From positions 1 through 23,372 of IMG/VR virus record IMGVR_UViG_3300036892_000047: a stretch of DNA of 23,372 nucleotides; one strand, 5' to 3'. Made by a program: the position numbers and the translations under genes. Shown here in pieces: positions 13,867 to 22,801 of this stretch; position 1 is the stretch's first letter, and every line of letters starts with the position of its first letter. Under the pieces are notes generated by a model. It had not been told where the DNA came from and did not search any database. It was given only the letters and a program-made list of their open reading frames with translations. Source of the DNA: a virus.

Positions 13867-15534
13867 TCAGGCGGCGATCTTCCGCCGGTTGCGTTTCTTG
13901 GAGCGCGCCTCCAGCTGCAAGCGCAAGGTCGCGGCACTCTGAGAGCGGATCGGCTCGCCGTCTTCGGAGCGGGTGCCGTCCTGGGCGAGAGCCGTTTCCT
14001 CTGACTCGGGCTCGGTGGGGCCATCGTCGGCGATCAACTCGGCCGGGTCATAGCCGGCCGCTTCGAGGACGCCGTGGATCGACTTCGCGGCCTCGACGAG
14101 CTGGCCCTGGTGGGCCTTGGACAGCACCTTGCCGGCGCGCTCCTCGTGGCCCTGGAGGATCGCCAGGATGTCCGCCAATTCCTCCGCAGACATGCGCCCG
14201 GCGCGCAGGTCGACCTCGAAGCGGCGCAGGCGGGCGCGCGACTCGACGGGCATCTCGAGCGCCATGCGCTTCGCCACCTCGATCGAGGTTGTCGGCGAGC
14301 AGGCGTAGGTAACGCCGCTGACGTCGAGAAGATCGTCGAGCCCGAAGATGTCGCGCGTTTCCATGTCGCCTGCGACGCCCCACTTGTCGCGGCCGACCCT
14401 CATGCCGACGGACATTTCGTCGATGTCCCCACGTTCGAGGGCGATCGCGAAGTCGTTGGCGATCTGCTGTCGCGCGTCGAGCCGCGCCTCGAAGTTGAGC
14501 GCGTCGGGCTCGTCCCACAGCCGCATCGTGTTGCGGGCGCTCCGTTCGGATTTGACGCGCGCCATCGGGATGCCTTCGTGGTTGACGAGGAAGCGGCAGT
14601 CGACTCGATCGAGGATCGGCGTGACGCACCCGCTGTGCATCGTCTCCTCGAACTCGCCGAACGCGTCTCGTACGACGTAGGGCACGCCGTACTTGATCGG
14701 CTTGCCCGTCACGATCAGTTCGTTGGTGTCCTTCTGCTCGCGGACCTCGATGCCGGCGTCGGCCAGTGGACGAAAACGGAACTCGTTGCCGAGCGGCACG
14801 GCGCGCCGGCGCTCCTTGCGCCGACGCACGGCCCGTTCCTCTGCCTGCGTGTCGGCGGACTTGGCTTCGACCGGCTTGTATTCGGTGTGCAGCTGGACCT
14901 CCTGCGGGTCGCCGAGCTTGACGCTCCCGTCGCCCTTTTCCGTGTAGGGCACCTGGAAGGTCCTCCCGCCCGATTCGTAGATCGCCGTGTCGTCGTCGAA
15001 GTCGCAGAGATAGGCGCTCAGCTTGCCCGCGTCCGGCAGGTCGCGGATCGCGCTCGAGATGGCGCTCGCCAACTGCGCGTGACTCGGCCCGCTCCGGTGC
15101 TCGGCGTCCCACGCTTCGGCTGCCTTCTGTTCCTGTTCGGGCGCCTTACCCGAGCCGTGGCACTTGGGGCATTCGCGGTTGCCGTCCATGATCGTGCCGG
15201 AGCCCTTGCACGTCGGGCACTGGGCGCGCGTCTCGGCGTCGGCGTCGGCGTCCTTTTCTTCGGACAGGCTCCCGTCGGCGTTCCAGTTGTCCGGTACGAG
15301 GCTCGACAGTTTCAGCGCCTTCGCGCGCGCCATGATGTGCTTGCGGATCGTGTCGTGGTCGGCGTTCCCGCGCCCGACGGCCTTGATCGCTTTTTCCAGA
15401 TCGTCCTGGTCGGCGATCGGGTAGCTTTCATCCGCCATCGCCTCTTTGCCCGCCATCGCCTTCAGTTCTTCGGCGTTGTACTTCGCGCGCCACTCGGCCT
15501 CGACGCTCGCCAGACGGTCCTCATAGCTGTCCAT
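13867..15534 (-). CDS. HK97-family prohead protease with zinc-finger N-terminal and long C-terminal extensions
   Basis: 555 residues from ATG 15534 behind AGGAGG. Residues 1-90 form a helical domain with the pattern IADQDDLEKAIKAVGRG and HIMARAKALKLSSLVPDNW, common in actinophage head genes. Two DnaJ-type zinc motifs follow: CPTCKGSG (106-113) and CPKCHGSG (122-129). Residues about 245-425 are the serine protease: GKPIKYGVPY, LVNHEG with the likely catalytic His319, MSVGM with the likely catalytic Ser375, and DVSGVTYACSPTT. The tail from 430 is helical and charged (KVLSKAHQGQLVEAAKSIHG) and may act as scaffold. The enzyme cleaves the capsid delta domain after assembly. It is about twice the usual length of such proteases because of both extensions. 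Confidence 0.9.
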   Translation of the reverse strand: MDSYEDRLASVEAEWRAKYNAEELKAMAGKEAMADESYPIADQDDLEKAIKAVGRGNADHDTIRKHIMARAKALKLSSLVPDNWNADGSLSEEKDADADAETRAQCPTCKGSGTIMDGNRECPKCHGSGKAPEQEQKAAEAWDAEHRSGPSHAQLASAISSAIRDLPDAGKLSAYLCDFDDDTAIYESGGRTFQVPYTEKGDGSVKLGDPQEVQLHTEYKPVEAKSADTQAEERAVRRRKERRRAVPLGNEFRFRPLADAGIEVREQKDTNELIVTGKPIKYGVPYVVRDAFGEFEETMHSGCVTPILDRVDCRFLVNHEGIPMARVKSERSARNTMRLWDEPDALNFEARLDARQQIANDFAIALERGDIDEMSVGMRVGRDKWGVAGDMETRDIFGLDDLLDVSGVTYACSPTTSIEVAKRMALEMPVESRARLRRFEVDLRAGRMSAEELADILAILQGHEERAGKVLSKAHQGQLVEAAKSIHGVLEAAGYDPAELIADDGPTEPESEETALAQDGTRSEDGEPIRSQSAATLRLQLEARSKKRNRRKIAA

Positions 15535-15757
15535 GTTGACCTCCTGGGGTCTCGACGTAACGGAACTGCGGTTCGATCACAAGGCCATCTGCGGGAGGGA
15601 TGCTGACCTGAACTGTGCTCGCGGGGCTCCAGCCATCCGCACCCCGCTCGACGCGAAGGCGCTCAATCAACTGGTCGGCGACAAAGACGACCTTGGTTCC
15701 CGGCGGAACGCGAACCGTCTCCCATTCAGTGTCCACTATGACCTCCGGGGTCGTCAC
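15521..15757 (-). CDS. Small unknown protein upstream of the protease
   Basis: 78 residues from a GTG at 15757 that overlaps the HAD gene stop (GTGA). The sequence looks like an all-beta domain (EWETVRVPPGTKVVFVADQ; STVQVSIPPADGLVIEP). No family recognised. Its end contains the ribosome site of the protease gene and overlaps it by 14 nt, so the two are translationally coupled. Confidence 0.65.
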   Translation of the reverse strand: MTTPEVIVDTEWETVRVPPGTKVVFVADQLIERLRVERGADGWSPASTVQVSIPPADGLVIEPQFRYVETPGGQHGQL

Positions 15758-16245
15758 GACTGGTTCGCTTTCTTCGCCGCCTGCTTGGCGTCCTGCGCGG
15801 CCTGCTTCTTAGTGCCGGCGGCGGCTTCCTTCTCTTCGGTCGTCGGCTTGGTGATGAGGTACAGGGTCGGGCAGATCTTGGCGTACAGGTAGCAGCGGTC
15901 GATGCGGTTATCGAACGCGCACCATGCGCCGAGTGCCTTCAAGTGCTCCGCGCGGGCGACTCCGTTGGAGCCCGAGTCGTCGTACTGCACGAGGGCGTCG
16001 AACGGGAAGCCGTAGCCTTCCAAGCGGCCTTCGAGTTCCTTTGCCGGCAGTTCGCTGCCGGTCAGCACGATGATCGTGTCGCCCTGGGTCTTGAGGCCCG
16101 TGGCGATCCGGGCGAGCTGCTGCGGCGCGTTCGTGATCGTCTCGTCGAAGTCGAACGCCACCGTAAAAGGGGGGCCGTCTACGTCGTTGCCGGTCTTCTT
16201 ACGATCCTCGACCCGATGAAGGAAGCGATGTGCTGGCAGTGCCAC
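15754..16245 (-). CDS. HAD-superfamily phosphatase-like protein
   Basis: 163 residues if started at the GTG at 16245, inside the end of the HNH gene; the first 25 residues may not be real. The motif [15 protein letters not shown] carries the HAD DxDxT nucleophile motif, [11 protein letters not shown] is motif II with its Thr, and CAFDNRID may be motif III/IV, although a second conserved Asp is less clear. The C-terminus is a Lys/Ala-rich tail ([20 protein letters not shown]). HAD proteins hydrolyse small phosphates, sometimes nucleotides; phages often carry them, with unclear role. Confidence 0.75.
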   Translation of the reverse strand: MALPAHRFLHRVEDRKKTGNDVDGPPFTVAFDFDETITNAPQQLARIATGLKTQGDTIIVLTGSELPAKELEGRLEGYGFPFDALVQYDDSGSNGVARAEHLKALGAWCAFDNRIDRCYLYAKICPTLYLITKPTTEEKEAAAGTKKQAAQDAKQAAKKANQS

Positions 16246-16867
16246 TCAGTGCCTCCCGTGCTATCTCGGCGGCCGTAGCATCGCCGCGGTCGGCGATGGC
16301 TTCTAGCGCTTGTCGGTATCGGTCCATCCGGCCTGCGTAGCGCTGACGGTTGTGCGCCTGCTCGGAAGGCGTCGCCCACCTGCAGTTGCCGGGCTCGTAG
16401 TCGCCGTCGTTGTCGATGCGGTCGAGGTTGCGTCCGGCGGGCCGTTCGCCAAGGTCGGCAAGGAAGTTCTCGAAGCCTTGGGGTCCGCGCCACCGCTCGC
16501 AGACCGTGATCCCACGGCCGCCGTAGCGGTGATAGCTCGAGTCGTTCGGGTTGCGACATCGGCTCTGCATCGAACTCCATGAGCGAAAGGTGCGACTCCC
16601 TGTGTTGCGGCTGTGCCCGTGCGTCCGATGGGCTTCGCCAACTTCGACTATCTGTTCGATGCGCCGGCAGCCGCAGCTCGTGGTGTTGCCTGAGCGCAGG
16701 TTCGCGCTCGCGATGCCTGCGACCTCGTTGCCGCAGTCGCAACGGCAGTGGTAGGTCCGCTGCCCGAAACGAGTGCGACCGTCCTCGCGGAGGACTACCA
16801 GGCGCGTGTAGCGGTCACCGGGAAAGACGACAGAAGGTCTGCCTCGCCGTTGTATACCTTCCGCCAT
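16199..16867 (-). CDS. HNH homing-type endonuclease
   Basis: 222 residues from ATG 16867 behind TTGGAG. An N-terminal zinc-ribbon-like part ([29 protein letters not shown]) is followed by an HNH core as in many phage HNH proteins: [35 protein letters not shown] and [20 protein letters not shown]. The histidine/asparagine residues of the DRIDNDG-NCRWA segment form the nuclease site. It stands between the portal and HAD genes, a position typical of free-standing homing endonucleases that sit between conserved virion genes. Confidence 0.9.
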   Translation of the reverse strand: MAEGIQRRGRPSVVFPGDRYTRLVVLREDGRTRFGQRTYHCRCDCGNEVAGIASANLRSGNTTSCGCRRIEQIVEVGEAHRTHGHSRNTGSRTFRSWSSMQSRCRNPNDSSYHRYGGRGITVCERWRGPQGFENFLADLGERPAGRNLDRIDNDGDYEPGNCRWATPSEQAHNRQRYAGRMDRYRQALEAIADRGDATAAEIAREALSGTASTSLPSSGRGS

Positions 16868-16922
16868 GTCTGCACGCTCCAATCGTGTAGGCCACGACCC
16901 CGGCGAGCGACATCGCGCGGGG

Positions 16923-18293
16923 TCACTTATCGCTGGATTTTAGTTCATCGCCTTCATCTTCGGGGTCCGGAGCGCTTGCCTTCCCGCCTGCGCCTGTCTG
17001 CCCCGGGGCTACATTTGAGGCCAACGGCAAGACGAGTTCGTCGCCTGCCGGATCACTACTGGGCGGCCAGCCCATCTTGCGCACCCGGATCTGGTTGGGG
17101 GTCGCGACCTGGCTCCCGCGGAGCGTTTCGATCTCCTGCGCCAAGAACTGTGGGTCAGGCGTGAGCAGCTTGTGCTCCTCGACGGCTGCTTTGACTTCGC
17201 CGGGCAGCAGGTCGGAGTGGACCTCTTCGAGTGGGGTCGTGTAGCCGCTCAAGGTGAGGGTCGTGAAGCGCTGCATTTTCTCCTGTGCGGTGTGGGCGGG
17301 CGCGGGCGTCTGGCGCAGCAGAGCATCGGGGATCAGCTCGTCAGTGCCGAACCATGCCGCGACCACGCTCCGGGCGTATTGGAGGGTCTGCAGGTACTGG
17401 GCCTCGTCGGGGGTGGACAGCGCCTTCTCGGGTTTGATGCCCGAGTCGAGCACGAGCGGGTGATGTGCGTTGCCGAGGCCCGAGTTGTTGACGAGGAACT
17501 TGTCGGCGATCCGTTCGACCTCGGCCTGCCCGAGCTTCTGGTCGGTCGTCAGCAGCCATGAGGGCGCGGCGCCCTGGCTAAACCACGTCGAGCCGAACTC
17601 GTAGGCGGCCAGCGCGAGCGCCGCGCTGATGCCTGCGTACTCCGTCGTCGAGAGCCCGCGCCTCGCCTGGGGCATCGACATGAACGGGATGTGCACCACG
17701 TCGCCGGGGTCGAGCAGTTTCTTGTCGTTCGCCGCGCCGTAGATGTACATCGATTCGCCGACGTTGCTCGCCCGCCTCGCGGCCACATCCTGGGGCGATG
17801 CGACCTTGACTTCCATGAAGGCCGGGTGCAGCACCTCGACCGCCGACGCGTACGCGGCCGGCTTGGAGCGCACGAGGATGTACCAGAACGACTCGCCGAA
17901 CAGCGCCATGCTCATCAGGGTTTTGCGCCGGCCGTCGTACTGGTAGACCTTCCCGTTCGCGCCGAGGAAGGTGCTGGTCAACAGGCTCGGCTGCTTCTTC
18001 AGGTACTTGCGGTAGGGGATGTTTTCGCTGGACAGCTTCTCTTCGTAGGCCCGCAGGTTTCCGGTGCGCAGGATCGCCGTGGTGATGAGGCGCAGCGAGG
18101 TGAAGACAACATCAAGTTGGAGCAAGGTGCTAGGTGTAACTAGAACCCCGGCGCGGCTCATCGCGGTCAAACCTGGCGGTGGAACTGCGCTGAAGTCGGT
18201 GTAGTTGTACCCGTTGCTCCACGACCCGCCGATGCTGGAGCGCTCCTCGACCGGCTCTTGCGTCCTCTGCTCTCGAAGGCGGCTGACGGTCAC
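16923..18293 (-). CDS. Phage portal protein
   Basis: 456 residues from a GTG at 18293 behind GGAGG. The portal forms the dodecameric ring through which terminase packs DNA. Typical HK97-type portal features: [19 protein letters not shown] (clip/stem entry), [39 protein letters not shown], and [26 protein letters not shown], then [25 protein letters not shown], the helix that lines the channel. Length and order agree with family members. The upstream part of the frame before the GTG is not needed. It is preceded by a hairpin (18389-18417) and followed 55 nt later by an HNH gene. Confidence 0.92.
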   Translation of the reverse strand: MTVSRLREQRTQEPVEERSSIGGSWSNGYNYTDFSAVPPPGLTAMSRAGVLVTPSTLLQLDVVFTSLRLITTAILRTGNLRAYEEKLSSENIPYRKYLKKQPSLLTSTFLGANGKVYQYDGRRKTLMSMALFGESFWYILVRSKPAAYASAVEVLHPAFMEVKVASPQDVAARRASNVGESMYIYGAANDKKLLDPGDVVHIPFMSMPQARRGLSTTEYAGISAALALAAYEFGSTWFSQGAAPSWLLTTDQKLGQAEVERIADKFLVNNSGLGNAHHPLVLDSGIKPEKALSTPDEAQYLQTLQYARSVVAAWFGTDELIPDALLRQTPAPAHTAQEKMQRFTTLTLSGYTTPLEEVHSDLLPGEVKAAVEEHKLLTPDPQFLAQEIETLRGSQVATPNQIRVRKMGWPPSSDPAGDELVLPLASNVAPGQTGAGGKASAPDPEDEGDELKSSDK

Positions 18294-18388
18294 GTATCGC
18301 CTCCATGTTTTCTTCGCATAGTGCGGAGTCGGGTGTGGACATGCCGCTGGTGCGAAGGCTAGCCTGCGCGCTGCGGGGCGAGGCATGG

Positions 18389-18417
18389 CCGGTCCCGGCG
18401 TGGCTCGGCGGGACCGG
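18389..18417 (-). terminator. GC-rich hairpin between membrane protein and portal genes
   Basis: A 9-bp inverted repeat (CCGGTCCCG / CGGGACCGG) with an 11-nt loop in the 145-nt gap between the membrane protein gene and the portal gene. There is no T-run after it on the minus strand, so it may be an intrinsic terminator lacking U residues, a partial attenuator or an RNA-processing hairpin. Confidence 0.4.
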
Positions 18418-18438
18418 GCTTGGCAGGGCTCCCCTCTA

Positions 18439-18828
18439 CTACTTAGGCTCGTCGTACCGCCTTAGCGCCTCTCGCGCGCGTTCCAGTTCGGTCAGGAGGC
18501 CGCCTACTTCGCGGTCGAGCTTGCGCTGAAAGAGGATCGATGCCTCTAGCCAGTCGGCTTCGGCCTGGAGGGCAGCCTTGCTCGTGCCGCGCGGCGGCCG
18601 GTTCCCCGGCCACGCGCCGAGCTGCTGTTCGAGCGCCGCGACCCGCCGATAGCGCGTTTCGCCAAACACCTGGAACGCACTCGGCAACGAGACGTGCCCG
18701 AAGCACTGGCCCTCGTAGACGAGTGCGATCCCGACCACGCCGAGCCCGGCGGGGATGCCCCACACGAGGTAGGCGGCGACCGCGAGGCCGGCGGCGCCGA
18801 TGATCTCCAGCAGGTCGCCGAGTCTCAC
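18439..18828 (-). CDS. Small membrane protein of unknown function
   Basis: 129 residues from a GTG at 18828. The N-terminal region has a hydrophobic stretch (EIIGAAGLAVAAYLVWGIP, then GLGVVGIALVYEG), enough for one or two membrane segments. The rest is soluble and helical, ending in a coiled-coil-like segment (LDREVGGLLTELERAREALR). Unknown family. Proteins of this type just upstream of the portal are common in actinophages; a role at the host membrane is possible. Confidence 0.7.
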   Translation of the reverse strand: MRLGDLLEIIGAAGLAVAAYLVWGIPAGLGVVGIALVYEGQCFGHVSLPSAFQVFGETRYRRVAALEQQLGAWPGNRPPRGTSKAALQAEADWLEASILFQRKLDREVGGLLTELERAREALRRYDEPK

Positions 18829-18854
18829 GCGCTCATCGTAGGGGCCGTTCCTTC

Positions 18855-18885
18855 TTGAGCATGCCCGTGCCTCCCCGTCTATGCT
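18855..18885 (+). promoter_or_regulatory. Possible leaderless promoter for plus-strand gene
   Basis: TTGAGC at 18855-18860 and TATGCT at 18880-18885 are separated by 19 nt. The start codon ATG of the next gene lies at 18892, seven bases after the -10 element, and there is no ribosome site in between. This spacing fits a leaderless transcript, which is common in actinobacteria. The 19-nt spacer is longer than ideal. Confidence 0.35.
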
Positions 18886-18891
18886 TTGGCG

Positions 18892-19221
18892 ATGGGCACG
18901 GTCGTGATGGCGTTGGCCTCCGAGTCGCACCCGGACTGTGCCTACCACTACGTCTTCTCGCCCGAGTGCCTCGACCGCTTCGCCGACCAGGCCGTGGGCT
19001 TGCCGGTGATGATCAACTTCGAGGGGGCGTCGGTTGGCACCGTCACGGCTGCCGAGCGCACTGTCGATGGAGTCCGGCTGACGATCGACGCCGATGGCGA
19101 CCTCGCTGACCGGATCGCGAGCCCCGCGTTCGTCGCCACCGATGATGCGTGGAACGCGGACTACTCCGACCGCGTGATCCGCATGGCCGACTTGAAGGGC
19201 ATCGGCATGACCGATGACTGA
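18892..19221 (+). CDS. Unknown plus-strand protein, first of a gene pair
   Basis: 109 residues from ATG 18892 (a TTG two codons earlier is less likely). The sequence looks like a compact beta-rich domain (VVMALASESHPDCAYHYVFSP; VGTVTAAERTVDGVRLTID) with a pattern reminiscent of small phage head-proteins of the prohead-protease-accessory kind, but I cannot name it. It overlaps the next gene by 8 nt. The pair lies on the opposite strand to the virion operon. Confidence 0.7.
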   Translation: MGTVVMALASESHPDCAYHYVFSPECLDRFADQAVGLPVMINFEGASVGTVTAAERTVDGVRLTIDADGDLADRIASPAFVATDDAWNADYSDRVIRMADLKGIGMTDD

Positions 19222-19678
19222 CGAGACTCGGGGCGTGGAGGCGACCGTCGAGGTGCACGACGAGGCTGCGGTCTGGACAGACCCGGCCTACTCCGAACGC
19301 GCCCGGAAGCTCGCCGACGTCCAGAAGCGCTACCTCTGGTTCGACGCGGCGCTGAAGAAGGCGCACGCGGAGGGGAAGATCAAGTCGGACGGCGTGCGGT
19401 TTCTCATTGTCCAAGAGCAGCCGCTGTTGTACGACAAGAACGGCGTGCTGGTGCTGGACGACTACGGCAACCCATTGCACGACTGGCAGGCCGAGCCCTA
19501 CTACTACGGGCGTGCGCAGGCATACAGCTATGTGGGCGACCCGACGCGCACGATCGCAGGACAGATGGAAGTCTCGCTGCAACTACTCGGCCGTGCGGCC
19601 ACGGGGATGGTCATCGATGTCCTCTGCGCCGACCTCTCGGCATTGCACGCGCGCGAGCTGGCCCGAGCTACCGTCTGA
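19214..19678 (+). CDS. Unknown plus-strand protein, second of the pair
   Basis: 154 residues from ATG 19214, overlapping the first gene's end by 8 nt, which points to translational coupling. The sequence is rich in aromatic residues (VQKRYLWFDAALKKAH; EPYYYGRAQAYSYVG) and mixed alpha/beta. No family recognised. Its end overlaps the convergent gene at 19668 by 11 nt. Confidence 0.7.
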   Translation: MTDETRGVEATVEVHDEAAVWTDPAYSERARKLADVQKRYLWFDAALKKAHAEGKIKSDGVRFLIVQEQPLLYDKNGVLVLDDYGNPLHDWQAEPYYYGRAQAYSYVGDPTRTIAGQMEVSLQLLGRAATGMVIDVLCADLSALHARELARATV

Positions 19679-20006
19679 ACCCGCGCGGCATGTCCTCAAG
19701 CGCGATGAACTGGGTGCCGATCGGCTCGGGCGGCTCCGGCTCGGGCTCGCGCGCCAGATACTCCCTTTCGGCCTCGCTGGCGCGCCGACACTTCGCCAGC
19801 ACACGGCGGAACGCGCGGGAGGTTTCCCAGGAGCGTTTCGCTGCCGGGCTGCCGCCGTTGGCCTTCAGCGCCTCGGCCTCAGACGAGCCGCCCGCTAGGT
19901 CCGAGAGGAACGCGAGTGCGACACCGTAGGAGTCCATGTCGTACTCGAAGTCCGCCGCCCGCAGGCCGTGGGGGTTGGGGAGGTCAAAGCCGTTTGAAAG
20001 GTCCAT
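19668..20006 (-). CDS. Unknown protein downstream of terminase-linked HNH gene
   Basis: 112 residues from ATG 20006, overlapping the HNH stop by one base (TGATG). The sequence has an N-terminal MDLSNGFDLPNPHGLRAADF, a helical middle (SSEAEALKANGGSPAAKRSW; REYLAREPEPEPPEP) and an acidic Pro-rich stretch. Proteins of similar size occur next to phage terminase genes but I cannot assign a family. Confidence 0.65.
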   Translation of the reverse strand: MDLSNGFDLPNPHGLRAADFEYDMDSYGVALAFLSDLAGGSSEAEALKANGGSPAAKRSWETSRAFRRVLAKCRRASEAEREYLAREPEPEPPEPIGTQFIALEDMPRGFRR

Positions 20007-20293
20007 CACCAGTCCCTCGATACATGAGCCGCCCGTGATCGTCCCGCGCCGCGGCGCCCGTTGCAGCCGTAGTGGACGGGGCGCAGGTTGGCGGGGTCGA
20101 GCAGCAACTGCCGCCGAGAGTGCGGGTCAAGGCTGCGCATGTGCTTGACCGGGAAGATGTGGTCGACCGACGGACTTGAGGGTGATCGCGCGGGGGCATC
20201 GAAGTCCAGCGCGCCGCCGCACAGCCAACACGCCTGCGCATCGCGCAGCACCCGTGCTCGCACCCGGCGCCACTGGTGGTCGTAGACGCTCAC
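20006..20293 (-). CDS. HNH endonuclease next to large terminase
   Basis: 95 residues from a GTG at 20293 that overlaps the terminase stop (GTGA). It carries CWLCGGALDFDAP (zinc pair), SVDHIFPVKHM (the DH of the HNH motif) and the NLRPVHYGCNGRRG end with the last catalytic His and Asn. This is the standard small phage HNH protein encoded beside terminase; in some phages it works with terminase in DNA packaging, as described for HK97-like phages. A homing role is less likely for this one. Confidence 0.9.
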   Translation of the reverse strand: MSVYDHQWRRVRARVLRDAQACWLCGGALDFDAPARSPSSPSVDHIFPVKHMRSLDPHSRRQLLLDPANLRPVHYGCNGRRGAGRSRAAHVSRDW

Positions 20294-21678
20294 AACTCGC
20301 CCCACGCCCCGTGCCAGAACGAGGCAGCGTTCGTCAGCGCCACCAGCGGTGTGATGTCAGCCCCGCTGTTGCGCCGACTCCATGCCCATCCATCGCCGAG
20401 TTTCCGTTGCCCCGCTCCGTCGAGCGCGATCGTCAGCTCCCGCTCGCCGCGGTGACGCAGCCGGGACTCCTGCACGAGTTTCAGCCAGAACTCGCAGGCA
20501 ACCGGGACATCCCCAGCGTCGAGTTCGGAGACCTTGAAGTCGCTCACGCGCTCAAGCTCGGGCATCAGCGCCGCGCACGCCTTCTTGTCCGCCATCAGCC
20601 GCAACTCGCCGAGCCTGGCGCGCTGGCGTTCGAGCGCTGTGATCACCCAATCGCTGCCAGGGCCATGCTCGAGCACCGCCGAGCGTAGAAGGTCACCGTC
20701 CTCGCCGACGGCCACGATCGCCGCCGACTGATTCTGCGGTGCCACGTCCACGCCGAGGACCACCCATTCGGGTCGCTTGGCCTTCGGCTCGGCGAGGGTC
20801 TGCCAGTGCTCCAGGCTCACCATCGGCTCGCCCATCTGCGCGACCCAACGGTTCAGGAAGGCGCGGGCGAACTCGCCGCGCGGCATCGATCGCTGCGCGG
20901 CGGCAACCGTATCCTCATCGACCGTGTGGCCGAGCGCTGGCATGCACGAGCGCCACGTCTGCGGGTCCGCCGGATCCGCATCGTCATCGGCCGACCACTC
21001 GAAATAACACAGGCTCTCGGTCAGCCCCGCCTCGACCGCTAGGCGCCCGGCCTGCACCCGCTCCCACAGATATGGGCTCGCGTCCGGCGTGCCGGCCGTC
21101 GAGACGACCCACAACTGCGGATCGGGACGGGTCATCATCGCCGGGCGTAGCGCCTGCTCAGTCCGCGCGTCGGTGTAGGCGAACGCCTCGTCCATCACGC
21201 CGAGGTCCACGGTCATCCCGTGGCCGGCCTTCGCGGTCGATGCCACGAGCTGTATGACCGAGCCGTTCGCGGTGCGCATCGACTCACGGCCCGGCGCCAA
21301 ATATGACGCCACGAGTGGCCCGATCGAGCTGGCCTGCACGGTCGGCAGCCAGTCTTCGACCAGCTTCTTGCGAGCGTCGAGCCCGGTCTGCGCCGTGTAG
21401 ATCGCATTCTGCCGCGTCGCCACCAGCGCCCGCGTGAGCAGCAGCACCAGCACCAGGTAGCTCTTCCCCTGCTGGCGCGGGACCGTCAGCACCACGTCGC
21501 GGTAGATGAGCCGTCCGTCTGGGTCGACCTCGAGCGCAGTGTCCACAACCTGGCGCTGCCAGGGCATCAGCCGCTGCCCAAGCACCTTGGCGACTCGCGC
21601 CGCCGCCCGTCCGAGCGACTGGCGTCCCGTCCTCTCGGTCGCGTAACGCGGCGCGCACTCAGTCGTCGCCGGCGGCAA
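20290..21678 (-). CDS. Terminase large subunit
   Basis: 462 residues from a TTG at 21678, 20 nt inside the end of the small-subunit gene; a later start would lose the conserved MPWQRQVVDTALE segment. ATPase motifs: Walker A-like VPRQQGKS (66-73), Walker B VDLGVMDEA (157-165) and the coupling motif VVSTAGTPD (191-199). The nuclease half begins at VVLGVDVAPQNQSAAIV with Asp311 as first metal ligand. Together with the small subunit it cuts and pumps DNA into the prohead through the portal. Length is normal. Confidence 0.95.
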   Translation of the reverse strand: MPPATTECAPRYATERTGRQSLGRAAARVAKVLGQRLMPWQRQVVDTALEVDPDGRLIYRDVVLTVPRQQGKSYLVLVLLLTRALVATRQNAIYTAQTGLDARKKLVEDWLPTVQASSIGPLVASYLAPGRESMRTANGSVIQLVASTAKAGHGMTVDLGVMDEAFAYTDARTEQALRPAMMTRPDPQLWVVSTAGTPDASPYLWERVQAGRLAVEAGLTESLCYFEWSADDDADPADPQTWRSCMPALGHTVDEDTVAAAQRSMPRGEFARAFLNRWVAQMGEPMVSLEHWQTLAEPKAKRPEWVVLGVDVAPQNQSAAIVAVGEDGDLLRSAVLEHGPGSDWVITALERQRARLGELRLMADKKACAALMPELERVSDFKVSELDAGDVPVACEFWLKLVQESRLRHRGERELTIALDGAGQRKLGDGWAWSRRNSGADITPLVALTNAASFWHGAWGEL

Positions 21679-22069
21679 GGAGCGCCTCCGTCAACGCGTC
21701 GAATGACGCCGTCTGCTTCAGCTTCTCAAGCATCGCCTCGTACTCTTTGTTCAGCGAGGCGGTCGCCATCGCCGCCGTCCCGGTGCCGGCACCCGCACAC
21801 CAGTCGAGCTGCTTGGCAAGGTTGCGCAGGCCCGCGACCCGCGCGGCGACATCCGGCGCAAGCGCATCCCCGAGCGACGCCACGAACACGTCGACCGCGT
21901 CCTGGGTTGGCCGCTGCCCCGGCTCCGCGCGGTGGTCGCGCAGGGTGCGCGAGATCGTCTGCGGGCTCACGCCCAGCTTCTTGGCGACCTGCGCCTGATT
22001 CAGGCCCTTCGCCATAAGCGCGGCGATGCGCTCGCGCCGCGCGTCAGGTGTTTCCGCCTTCGGCGCCAT
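21659..22069 (-). CDS. Terminase small subunit, HTH-containing
   Basis: 136 residues from ATG 22069, preceded by GGGAGTGGTGG. The N-terminal 45 residues contain a helix-turn-helix (RRERIAALMAKGLNQAQVA, then KKLGVSPQTISRTLRDHR), as expected for DNA recognition by small terminases. The C-terminal part is helical (LNKEYEAMLEKLKQTASF) and may form the oligomer. It ends 20 nt inside the large-subunit gene. The assignment rests on size, HTH and position. Confidence 0.82.
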   Translation of the reverse strand: MAPKAETPDARRERIAALMAKGLNQAQVAKKLGVSPQTISRTLRDHRAEPGQRPTQDAVDVFVASLGDALAPDVAARVAGLRNLAKQLDWCAGAGTGTAAMATASLNKEYEAMLEKLKQTASFDALTEALLAAGDD

Positions 22070-22193
22070 CGACCACCACTCCCGTGATTCCGCTTAAGCG
22101 CGTCGGGTAAAAGATTTGTTCACTGCGACGGTCACTGACGCCGACCCGCCGAACACGACGGCCCCCCCATATGGCCACAGCGACCATGCCGAG

Positions 22194-22463
22194 CTACACC
22201 CGCGCTGCTATCTGCCTGGCGTGCTCCGCTGCCACGACGAGCGTTGATGCCGTGGCGCCTCGTGCTGCTCGCAAACGGGTACGGAGTGCCAGCCTGTCCT
22301 CTGCTTCGGCTGATAGACCACGCTCGCTGAGCGGCTGCCCTGCTGCCAGGCGGATCCGCTCGTCTCTGGGCAGATGGCTGTTGACAGGCAGCCTGGCGTC
22401 GATGCCGTAGGCGTGTAGCTCGTCTACCAGCGCCGCGTCGGACATGAGCGTCAGCGGCCTCAC
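22194..22463 (-). CDS. Unknown small protein
   Basis: 89 residues from a GTG at 22463 that overlaps the upstream stop (GTGA). The sequence is helical with a SDAALVDELHAYGIDARLP start and a basic, Ala-rich C-terminus. No recognised family. It precedes the small terminase gene by about 124 nt, where the terminase promoter may lie. Confidence 0.6.
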   Translation of the reverse strand: MRPLTLMSDAALVDELHAYGIDARLPVNSHLPRDERIRLAAGQPLSERGLSAEAEDRLALRTRLRAARGATASTLVVAAEHARQIAARV

Positions 22464-22753
22464 TGCCGTGCTGCCCGTGCTCGTATCGTCTCAGCGATAG
22501 CGACCTGCTGCTCGCACGGGCGCACATACATCTGCCATCCGTTCGGGGTGTCAGCGAAGGCGATCTGGACCGGCTCTGACCAGTCGTTGAGGCGCTGTGC
22601 TAGCGGCCGTGCGACGTTGACCTGCACGGTGGCGTCGTTGGCTTGAGCCACACGAGTGAGCGTCTTGGCGACCTGCAGCGTGTGGCCAAGGTCGATCTTG
22701 GCTGCCGCGCGGATCAGCAGGAACGCGATCTCACGAGCAAGACGTCTGCGCAT
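22460..22753 (-). CDS. Unknown small protein
   Basis: 97 residues from ATG 22753, behind a GGAG ribosome site. The sequence has an amphipathic helical start (RREIAFLLIR-like; IDLGHTLQVAKTL) and a beta-rich second half (VQVNVARPLAQRLND; IAFADTPNGWQMYV). No family recognised. It is coupled to the next gene by GTGA. Confidence 0.6.
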   Translation of the reverse strand: MRRRLAREIAFLLIRAAAKIDLGHTLQVAKTLTRVAQANDATVQVNVARPLAQRLNDWSEPVQIAFADTPNGWQMYVRPCEQQVAIAETIRARAARQ

Positions 22754-22801
22754 GGAGTCTCCTGAGTGTCGCTGTGGGCTGCCTGTTCGCTTGCGGCGCT
22801 T

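Noticed and set aside
14074-15606. 510-codon open frame on the plus strand opposite the protease gene
   Set aside because: It mirrors the GC-rich protease gene; the minus-strand frame has clear protease and zinc motifs and a strong ribosome site, while this one has none.
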